A stretch of 7,672 nt of DNA from assembly GCA_015484715.1 (NCBI GenBank), contig WFUY01000357.1:1-7672 (forward strand). The letters are read 5' to 3'. Below, one piece after another: positions 1 through 5,277 of the stretch; position 1 is the first letter of the stretch, and every line of letters starts with the position of its first letter. Source of the stretch: Thermoflexales bacterium. GTDB taxonomy: Bacteria; Chloroflexota; Anaerolineae; S140-20. The notes below the pieces were generated by a model that searched no databases, had not been told where the DNA came from, and saw nothing but the letters and a program-made list of their open reading frames with translations. Position numbers and translations under genes: made by a program.

Positions 1-1289
1 GGCGTGGCCGTCGGAGCCGGCGTGGGCTGCGAGGGGGTGCTCGTGGCCGGGCTGATCCAGAAGTGGATGCGGGCGTTGCCGGTCTTCTCGAAGTACTCCA
101 CCCGCAGCCGGTGGGAACCACTCAAGTAGATCCCATCCACGTAGTGCAGCTCGTTGTCCATCTCCCGCCACTGGTCAATGATCAGCGCATCGTCCAGCCA
201 GACGCGCACCCCGTCGTCGGCCCGGACGGAGAGGCGGTAGTAGCCAGGGGTGAAGGTCATCGTTCGGCTCCAGCGGGCGGAGAAGTTGTCGTCGGGCATC
301 CAGGAGACGGGTGGCGCGGTCCCCCAATCGAAGTTGATCTCGGCGTCGTCCCGGACGAGGGCCGGCCCTCCCACCAGGTTTCGGTTGTCGAAGTACTCCC
401 CCTTCCAGCTGGTGAAGTCGTCCAGCCGCTTCCACCAGACGTGGGCGTGGGCTTCACCGCCCTGCTCGAAGTACTCGACGGTGATCTGGTGGAGCCCTTC
501 GCTGAGGGTGAGGTCGCCCCAGTGGGTGTTGGGGAGCTTCTGGGTGTACCAGGCGTCCACGACGAGCTGGCCGTCCACCCAGAGCCGGACGCCGTCGTCG
601 GTGCTGGTGAGGAAGCGGTAGGTGCCGGCGGTGAAACCTAGGGTGCGGCTCCAGCGAACGGAGAAGTGGTCGGCCGGTAGCGCCGGATCGGGGGAGCCGG
701 TCCCCCAGGCGAAGTCAATGGCGGCATCGGTGCGGACGAGGACGGGGCTGCCTTCCAGATTTTGGTTGTCGAAGTACTCGGCCCGCCATCCCTGCCCGCC
801 GGTGATCCGCTCCCAGGTCAGGTAGACCGACGCCCCGCCCTCGTGCTCGTAGTACTCCACCCGGATGGCGTAGGTGCCCCGGTTGAGGTAGAGGTCGCGG
901 GTGATCCAGCCGGCCTGCTGGTCGTACCAGGCGTCAATGACCAGCATATCCCCCACCCAGAGGCGGAAGCCGTCGTCGGAGCGAGCGGAGAAGCGGTAGG
1001 TACCGCTGTCAAACCACTCGGCCCGCGTCCAGCGGACGGAGAAGTTGTCGGCGGGGAGGCCGGGGTCGGGCGATCCTGTTCCCCAGTCGAAGTTGATCAC
1101 CTGGTCGAAGCGGGTGAGGGCGGGAGCACCGCTCAGGGTCCGGTTGGGGAAGTACTCGGCCCACCAAGGACCGGGTTGGGAGGGGGGAGCGGCGGCCAGG
1201 AGCAGCGGAGCGAGGAGGCAGAGGAGGACGATTCCCCTTCGGGCCAGGGCGACCTTTCGGTTGAGACGCACCAACCTGTCGTTGCGCAT
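1..1289 (-). CDS. Secreted protein with three tandem PA14 domains (C-terminus beyond window)
   Basis: The frame is open from an ATG at 1289 to the left edge (429 codons), so the C-terminus is missing. The start is fixed by AGGAGGTGG just upstream. Residues 1-34 form a signal peptide: Arg/Lys-rich n-region, hydrophobic core around 20-32, and Ala-Ala-Ala near 32-34 as a likely cleavage site. Three PA14-like repeats follow at about 42-161, 168-288 and 295-412. Each has an EYF start, an N/DFxWGT block, an NFS/HFS-x-RW block and the Asp-Asp-Gly loop (DDG at 105-107, 231-233, 358-360). In the PA14 family such paired Asp residues often bind calcium and sugar. From about 413 the chain becomes a Pro/Thr/Ser linker, which usually precedes another extracellular domain. 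A role as a cell-surface or secreted carbohydrate-binding or adhesion protein is inferred; any catalytic domain would lie outside the window. Confidence 0.9.
   Translation of the reverse strand, partial: MRNDRLVRLNRKVALARRGIVLLCLLAPLLLAAAPPSQPGPWWAEYFPNRTLSGAPALTRFDQVINFDWGTGSPDPGLPADNFSVRWTRAEWFDSGTYRFSARSDDGFRLWVGDMLVIDAWYDQQAGWITRDLYLNRGTYAIRVEYYEHEGGASVYLTWERITGGQGWRAEYFDNQNLEGSPVLVRTDAAIDFAWGTGSPDPALPADHFSVRWSRTLGFTAGTYRFLTSTDDGVRLWVDGQLVVDAWYTQKLPNTHWGDLTLSEGLHQITVEYFEQGGEAHAHVWWKRLDDFTSWKGEYFDNRNLVGGPALVRDDAEINFDWGTAPPVSWMPDDNFSARWSRTMTFTPGYYRLSVRADDGVRVWLDDALIIDQWREMDNELHYVDGIYLSGSHRLRVEYFEKTGNARIHFWISPATSTPSQPTPAPTAT
54..407 (-). repeat. PA14 repeat 3 coding unit
   Basis: Codons 295-412 of the PA14 protein, with WKGEYF, FDWGTAPPVSW, NFSARWSR, ADDGVRVWL and VEYFEKTGNA. 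The GSPDP stretch of units 1 and 2 is replaced by APPVSW, so this is the most diverged unit. The Pro/Thr linker begins directly after it. Confidence 0.82.
426..788 (-). repeat. PA14 repeat 2 coding unit
   Basis: Codons 168-288 of the PA14 protein, with WRAEYF, FAWGTGSPDP, HFSVRWSR, TDDGVRLWV and VEYFEQGGEA. It matches unit 1 nearly block for block, including the exact WGTGSPDP string, which suggests duplication of a single module. Confidence 0.85.
807..1166 (-). repeat. PA14 repeat 1 coding unit
   Basis: Codons 42-161 of the PA14 protein. The unit contains WWAEYF, a FDWGTGSPDP block, NFSVRWTR, SDDGFRLWV and VEYYEHEGGA. Units 2 and 3 are offset by 126 and 127 residues, so the DNA period is about 378-381 bp. 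Confidence 0.85.
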
Positions 1290-1342
1290 CGGACCACCTC
1301 CTGGTCAGCAGGCACCGGGTACCTCCTGAAGCATCTGGCACC

Positions 1343-1371
1343 AATATAGCACGCTTGCGGGCAGAAGGCAA
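1343..1371 (-). promoter_or_regulatory. Sigma-70-type promoter of the PA14 gene
   Basis: On the minus strand, TTGCCT (1371-1366) lies exactly 17 bp before TATATT (1348-1343). These match the consensus at 4/6 and 5/6. A transcript starting near 1336 would have a leader of about 47 nt ending in the AGGAGG site before the ATG at 1289. Confidence 0.6.
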
Positions 1372-1417
1372 GTCTTGTGTCGCGGTGATTACCCATATCT
1401 TTGGAGATGGGGAGACT

Positions 1418-1496
1418 GGCCGTCCACGAATGGGGCACGAATACACGAATGAAGGACCGCCTCATTCGTGCATTGGTGAGAAATTCGTGGACGGCC
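1418..1496. repeat. 79-bp palindromic repeat built from ATTCGTG heptamers
   Basis: A perfect 14-bp inverted repeat, GGCCGTCCACGAAT (1418-1431) and ATTCGTGGACGGCC (1483-1496), encloses a second perfect 9-bp one, CACGAATGA (1444-1452) and TCATTCGTG (1462-1470). CACGAAT occurs three times on the plus strand (1425, 1436, 1444). Its complement ATTCGTG occurs at 1464 and 1483, with one near-copy ATTGGTG at 1472. No target-site duplication and no gene are visible. It is probably a dispersed non-coding intergenic repeat or the remnant of a small mobile element. It could also fold as a transcript end for either neighbour, but no T-run follows it. Confidence 0.7.
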
Positions 1497-1505
1497 TGCT
1501 TCGCA

Positions 1506-1527
1506 GCCGGGCAGTTTAGTGCCCGGC
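1506..1527. repeat. Short perfect inverted repeat (hairpin)
   Basis: GCCGGGCA (1506-1513), loop GTTTAG, TGCCCGGC (1520-1527): an 8-bp GC-rich stem. No T-tract follows on either strand, so it is not a classic intrinsic terminator. It lies downstream of the Nudix gene on the minus strand and shares its 8-bp arm with the hairpin at 2210-2243. Confidence 0.55.
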
Positions 1528-1548
1528 GTCGCACCGCTTTCCCGTTCC

Positions 1549-1576
1549 TTGACGGATGAGGCAAATATGCTATGAT
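1549..1576 (+). promoter_or_regulatory. Orphan sigma-70-type promoter facing the Nudix gene 3' end
   Basis: TTGACG (1549-1554), a 16-bp spacer and TATGAT (1571-1576): each hexamer matches the consensus at 5/6. Transcription would start near 1583 and run into the Nudix gene in antisense. No supported plus-strand gene follows, so the product may be an antisense or small RNA, or the promoter may be left over from a lost gene. Confidence 0.5.
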
Positions 1577-1652
1577 TGGAGGCGGTCATCGCTGAGGCTG
1601 TGGCAGCAGCCAAGGCTGAACAGGAATGAAAGTTGTACTGGATGCCAACCAG

Positions 1653-2174
1653 TCAGAGCCGCTGGATTTGACCTGCCCAGTCGGCGAGAGCACGTCGGCT
1701 GTGGCTCGGGAAGGCCACGTTCTGGGGCAGTTCGTCGGGGGCGAACCAGCGGACCTCGCTGGCTTCAGAGAGCGGGCGCGGTTCCCCGGCCACCGGCTCG
1801 GCCAAGAAGTAGATGTTGAGGGTCACGTACTCAGGCCCGTAGCTGTCCAGGTAGAACCCCAGCAACCCCGTCAGGCGTACCTCTAACCCCGTCTCCTCCC
1901 GCACCTCTCGGAGCACCGTTTCCTCAGGCGTCTCGTCAATCTCCATAAAGCCGCCGGGGAGGTCCCACCAGCCGGCGTAGGGTTCGATGCTCCGCCGGAG
2001 CAGCAGGAGCCGCCCATCCCGCACGATGAACGCGCCGGCGCAGGGCTTAGGATTCCGGTAGAGGATGCGGTCGCAGGCCCGGCAGACCTGCCGAGGCCGA
2101 TGGTCGCCATTGGGTTGCTTCCAGACCAGTTCGTGACCGCAGTAGGGACAGAAGCGGAAGGGAGAAGAGAGCAC
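1653..2174 (-). CDS. Zinc-ribbon Nudix hydrolase
   Basis: 173 aa starting at GTG 2174, chosen because AGGAGG (2184-2189) sits 9 nt upstream and because the zinc ribbon begins right after it. Frame extensions further upstream overlap the preceding gene. The N-terminal ribbon has C9-x2-C12 and C31-x2-C34. The Nudix domain spans about 43-165. Its full Nudix box (G-x5-E-x7-R-E-V-x-E-E-x-G-L) is at 75-97, with metal-binding Glu93 and Glu94. Such enzymes cleave nucleoside diphosphates linked to another group, for example ADP-ribose or NADH. The ribbon recalls NudC, but I do not see NudC's SQPWPFP signature, so an ADP-ribose pyrophosphatase-like or housecleaning role is more likely. It follows the opine dehydrogenase-type gene after 83 bp and no separate promoter is evident. 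The substrate is unassigned. Confidence 0.92.
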   Translation of the reverse strand: MLSSPFRFCPYCGHELVWKQPNGDHRPRQVCRACDRILYRNPKPCAGAFIVRDGRLLLLRRSIEPYAGWWDLPGGFMEIDETPEETVLREVREETGLEVRLTGLLGFYLDSYGPEYVTLNIYFLAEPVAGEPRPLSEASEVRWFAPDELPQNVAFPSHSRRALADWAGQIQRL

Positions 2175-2183
2175 AGGCTTTGA

Positions 2184-2189
2184 CCTCCT
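2184..2189 (-). promoter_or_regulatory. Ribosome binding site that fixes the Nudix GTG start
   Basis: AAAAGGAGG on the minus strand, with its AGGAGG core 9 nt before GTG 2174. No ATG lies in the same frame between this site and the zinc ribbon, so the GTG is the only sensible start. Confidence 0.75.
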
Positions 2190-2209
2190 TTTCGGTGGGT
2201 TGAATAGGC

Positions 2210-2243
2210 GGTGCCCGGCATCCACGGATGGGTGCCGGGCACC
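2210..2243. repeat. Strong intergenic hairpin between dehydrogenase and Nudix genes
   Basis: GGTGCCCGGCA (2210-2220) and TGCCGGGCACC (2233-2243) form a perfect 11-bp stem with a 12-nt loop that holds a smaller ATCC/GGAT pairing. On the minus strand it lies 14 nt after the dehydrogenase stop and 35 nt before the Nudix start. There is no U-tract, so it may be a weak terminator, an mRNA-stabilising hairpin, or a dispersed extragenic palindrome. Confidence 0.6.
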
Positions 2244-2257
2244 TTCGTTGGCAGGGA

Positions 2258-3361
2258 CTAGGTGAGGTCTCCCTCGGTGACGTAGCGGGTCAGCTCGCTG
2301 ACGCTTAGGTTCTCGATCCCCAGCCGATCCAGCGTGCGTCCCCGCCGCCAGTAGTCGGTGCGGTGGATGAAGTTGGCCAACAGGATGATCGCTTCCATTC
2401 CCCGCACGGAGACACCGTAGCGTCGGGCCAGGGAGGCGATGGGGACCAAGCTCATCGGCACATCTTCGAAGATGTACCGGTGCTCCAGAGATGTGGGGGC
2501 CTTGATGCCGTAGTAACCGGGCTGCCGGCGGATCGCTTCGTACAGGTTGGAGCCCCGAGCGTCGTAGGCCATGCGCAGCCATTCCAGCCCCGTCTGGGCT
2601 CGAATGCCCAAGGCCGAGGCCACCGTCACCCGCTCCCGGTCTAACACCTCCAGGACGCGGGCGACTGAGGGGGTGACGCCGTCAATGTAGAACTGGAAGT
2701 TGCCCCCACTGTTCTCGATCCAGCCGGCGTTGAGGATCGTCAGGGCCGGGTGGAAGATGGCCCCCATGTTGTCCAAGCTCGTCTTCAGTACATTCTCACC
2801 GTCAATGAACTGAGGGTAGGCTGAACGCAACCGTTCCAACACCAGCGGTGTGTCGGTGGCCGGCAGGGCGGCCAGGGGCACCGCCTCTTTGATACGGAAG
2901 ATGCGGGCCTGGGCCGGCCCCTCACTGCGACTGGCGTAGATGAAGGTTGCTGCCTCGGCCACAATCACCTGGGCTGTGCAGCCTTTCTCTCGCAGAATGT
3001 GGCGAAACTCGATGGCTCCCAGCGTGCGCCCTGGGTTCAAGACGATGATCTGACCGTCGCGCAGGTGGGGGGCGGCGCGGAAGGCGATCTCCCGATGGGC
3101 GGTTGAGGGGGTAACGACCATCACGATGTCGGCCTCGGCCAACGCTTCCGCGTAGTCCGAGGTGACGTGCTGCAGCTGACCAAACCCTTGGATGTCTCCA
3201 TCCTGGCTGTGGAGTTCGATCCCCCCTCGAGCCTTGATGGAGGCGACGTGCTCTGGCGTGCGGTTGAACAGCGTTACGGGGAATCCCATCAGGGCCAGGT
3301 GGGCGGCCATCGCCTTGCCACCGTGGCCAGCACCAATGACGGTGTAGCGAATCTTCTCCAT
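2258..3361 (-). CDS. NAD(P)-dependent octopine/opine dehydrogenase family protein
   Basis: 367 aa. The ATG at 3361 is preceded by AAAAGGAGG with a 4-nt gap; a longer in-frame start 17 codons upstream has no ribosome binding site. The N-terminal Rossmann fold carries GxGxxG (G10-A-G-H-G-G15). The C-terminal half fits the Octopine_DH family: an N-x5-HP block (N198, H204, P205) and an HRYIFEDVP block (R295, E299, D300, P302). From memory of Arthrobacter N-(1-D-carboxyethyl)-L-norvaline dehydrogenase, a His/Asp pair at equivalent places is catalytic. Family members join an amino acid to a 2-oxoacid reductively using NAD(P)H, or run the reverse reaction. The protein is cytoplasmic, as no signal is seen. 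It follows the cobalamin-binding gene after 121 bp on the same strand. The true amino-acid and oxoacid partners cannot be read from sequence. Confidence 0.88.
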   Translation of the reverse strand: MEKIRYTVIGAGHGGKAMAAHLALMGFPVTLFNRTPEHVASIKARGGIELHSQDGDIQGFGQLQHVTSDYAEALAEADIVMVVTPSTAHREIAFRAAPHLRDGQIIVLNPGRTLGAIEFRHILREKGCTAQVIVAEAATFIYASRSEGPAQARIFRIKEAVPLAALPATDTPLVLERLRSAYPQFIDGENVLKTSLDNMGAIFHPALTILNAGWIENSGGNFQFYIDGVTPSVARVLEVLDRERVTVASALGIRAQTGLEWLRMAYDARGSNLYEAIRRQPGYYGIKAPTSLEHRYIFEDVPMSLVPIASLARRYGVSVRGMEAIILLANFIHRTDYWRRGRTLDRLGIENLSVSELTRYVTEGDLT

Positions 3362-3482
3362 TGCACCTCCTTTTGTACAAACACCGGATGAGACGAGGGA
3401 CGTGATGCCCATTGCACGGACGGCATACCGCCAGCCGTGATGCTGCCGGCTGCTATTCGCTGTGCCGACGTTCGCCGGGCTG

Positions 3483-5120
3483 CTATATCGCCAGCCTGCT
3501 CAGCCGCTCCGCTTCGGTGAGGGGGCGGTAGCTCTCCGGGTCCACAACGACGCAGGCTCCATCTAAGATGGAAGTGACGATCTCTCCCCGGGCGAAGGGA
3601 TTGTTGCGCAGGTGGGGGGCATCCATAATGCCAACCTCTACGGCGCGGGCCAGGGTCCTGGCGTCGGCCAGCGGGTCCTCCACGCCAGGGCTGGCCAGCG
3701 CCCGGATCGCGTCTAGCGTCACCTGGGCCTCAGCCACCAATTCCTCCTTGCGCCGCTGTACCGCCGGATCGCAGGTCATATCGGGAGCGCCACGTAGGGC
3801 GTTGTCAATGGCCCGGCTGGCGATCTTGCAGGCGGCGATGACGTCCTCAGCGGTGGCAGCGTGGTGGGCTTCGGTATGACCAACGACGTGGACGATGTGG
3901 GGACGCAAGGCCATCTGTAGGTAGACCGACGCGGCCAATTGTCCCCGGGCCGCCTCAGCGTCTACCGGGTAGGAGAGCAGCCCCGTCCGCGTCTGCCGCC
4001 AGATGCGGAAGGTCTCGTCCTCCAGCGGGGCGGTGATCTCCAGACAGGCCAGCATCTTGGCCAGGTCCATCGCATCCGAAAGCCCCGCTGGACTGTTGAA
4101 CATCATCTGGGCGATGTAGTCGCGCACGCCGTAGGCTTTGGCGTTGTAGGCGGAGAGGTAGGCGCTGACGACAACGATGACGTCGGGCGCATCCCGCATC
4201 CCCCAGTGGTGGGGTTCGTTGAGTTCCACCGGGATGTTGCGTTCTCCGTACCAGGCCATCAGCTTCTGATGCTCCCGGATGGAACCCTCTAGGTCCCACG
4301 GTCCTCGCCCGTCCATCTGGTTGAACCAGAAGAGGGGGATGGCTGCCCAGGCGATGTTGATGGTCTCCACGTAGACTTCGGCCAGACGGATGAAGTCGTC
4401 GGTCCCCGAGTAGGTGCGCATCAAGGGGTAGTTCCCTCGCCGAGAGGCAGCGTAGAGCGCCCGGTAGTCATCGGGAGAGCGGACGGGGACGCCACCGGCC
4501 CCCTTGCGGCGCGGGTCCTGCCGCTCTGGATGGAAGAAGTTCTCCTGGGCGTCCTGGTCTATCCCCAGGGAGATCACGTCTAGTACGTGGGCTTCGGCGA
4601 TCTTCTTGATGCCCTCGATGGTCGCTTCCATGGTGGGAAGGCCGAAATGGTGGCGGAGGACGGGGTAGGGGGCCTTCCAGGCGATCCGTTCGACCAGCGT
4701 CTGAGGATAGTCAGCCTCGGTGGGCGTGCCGCCGCTTCCCCGCAGGTAGGCGATCACTTGATCCTGGGTCTCGGTACCGTCGAAGACAGCATCGAAGAAT
4801 CTCAACGCCCGGGCCCGCTCCGCCACCGGCGGGGTGCCTCCGAAGGCGAAACGGACCCCGGCTTCGTACAGGTCGGAAGCCTCCTCTGCAAATTGCCCCA
4901 GGAGTCGCTCTCCGGTCTCCGGCGTCAGCCGATAGGAGACGCCGACCAGGTCGGCCTGGTACTGGCGGGCCACCTCCAGGAGCCGCTCCGGCGGGACGGC
5001 TGGTCCCAGGAAGATGGTTCTCCATCCAGCCTGCTCGGCCAGCCGCAAGAAGTTCATCACACCGGCCACGTGGACGCACTCACCTAGCGCACCGGCAACA
5101 ACGGTCTTCTGCTTCTCCAT
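3483..5120 (-). CDS. Cobalamin-binding protein with C-terminal mutase-like domain
   Basis: 545 aa. The ATG at 5120 is chosen because AAGGAGG lies 5 nt upstream; the frame is open further upstream but runs into the radical SAM gene. Residues 1-130 look like a B12-binding Rossmann-type domain: C15-x-H17-x-x-G20 in the place of the usual DxHxxG, S62-Y-R-L for the SxL region, and G94-G95. His17 would ligate cobalt from below. Residues about 140-545 form a large domain with H-rich and aromatic blocks (NFFHP near 194-198, ELNEPHHWG near 299-307, GHTEAHH near 414-420) and a C-terminal MDAP...DGACVVVD stretch. I tentatively relate this to the TIM-barrel chain of glutamate (methylaspartate) mutase, which would make the protein a single-chain carrier plus catalytic chain. 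A cobalamin-dependent methyltransferase is the main alternative. The neighbours suggest amino-acid metabolism. The cobalamin domain is fairly sure; the reaction is not. Confidence 0.8.
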   Translation of the reverse strand: MEKQKTVVAGALGECVHVAGVMNFLRLAEQAGWRTIFLGPAVPPERLLEVARQYQADLVGVSYRLTPETGERLLGQFAEEASDLYEAGVRFAFGGTPPVAERARALRFFDAVFDGTETQDQVIAYLRGSGGTPTEADYPQTLVERIAWKAPYPVLRHHFGLPTMEATIEGIKKIAEAHVLDVISLGIDQDAQENFFHPERQDPRRKGAGGVPVRSPDDYRALYAASRRGNYPLMRTYSGTDDFIRLAEVYVETINIAWAAIPLFWFNQMDGRGPWDLEGSIREHQKLMAWYGERNIPVELNEPHHWGMRDAPDVIVVVSAYLSAYNAKAYGVRDYIAQMMFNSPAGLSDAMDLAKMLACLEITAPLEDETFRIWRQTRTGLLSYPVDAEAARGQLAASVYLQMALRPHIVHVVGHTEAHHAATAEDVIAACKIASRAIDNALRGAPDMTCDPAVQRRKEELVAEAQVTLDAIRALASPGVEDPLADARTLARAVEVGIMDAPHLRNNPFARGEIVTSILDGACVVVDPESYRPLTEAERLSRLAI

Positions 5121-5277
5121 AGCTTCCTCCTTGACACTTGGCAGTGGGTGTGGATCCGGGGTCCGAGGTCCGACATTCCTCTGCTCCCTACCGGCCAGTG
5201 GCGCCGAGGGATCAGCCCTGTCAGGGCCGCGCCGAGAGTGCCGGCGGGGTCGAGAAGTCCATTGACCGAGGAGGTGC

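Larger units (their letters stand above)
1290..1652. other. Gene-free intergenic stretch
   Basis: I see no convincing gene in these 363 bp. The stretch holds the PA14 promoter (1343-1371), a 79-bp fold-back repeat (1418-1496), a GC-rich hairpin (1506-1527) and a plus-strand promoter (1549-1576). Small open frames here run through the palindromes and lack ribosome binding sites. Confidence 0.7.

Noticed and set aside
63..1349. Long plus-strand open frames (63-641, 762-1349) opposite the PA14 gene
   Set aside because: They mirror the repeated PA14 codons on the other strand, lack ribosome binding sites and give low-complexity Val/Gly/Glu-rich products.
1418..1527. CRISPR array
   Set aside because: The heptamers are inverted and unevenly spaced, there are no regular repeat-spacer units, and no cas gene is in the window.
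1389..1613. Small minus-strand frame of 74 codons in the intergenic stretch
   Set aside because: It runs through both palindromes, has no ribosome binding site and yields a composition unlike its neighbours.
2210..2243. Intrinsic terminator after the dehydrogenase gene
   Set aside because: The stem is strong but neither strand shows a T-run after it, so I list it as a hairpin of unknown role rather than a terminator.
2175..2582. N-terminal extension of the Nudix protein to 2582
   Set aside because: The extension overlaps the dehydrogenase gene out of frame; the AGGAGG and GTG at 2174 give a normal zinc-ribbon start.
3939..5087. Plus-strand frames at 3939-4292 and 4587-5087
   Set aside because: They are antisense to the cobalamin-binding gene, as expected for GC-rich codon usage, and have no recognisable domains.
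5121..5277. Cobalamin riboswitch before the cobalamin-binding gene
   Set aside because: CGCCACTG is present, but the B12 box and the rest of the core are not recognisable, and the gap is short for the common class. Kept only as a low-interest hint.
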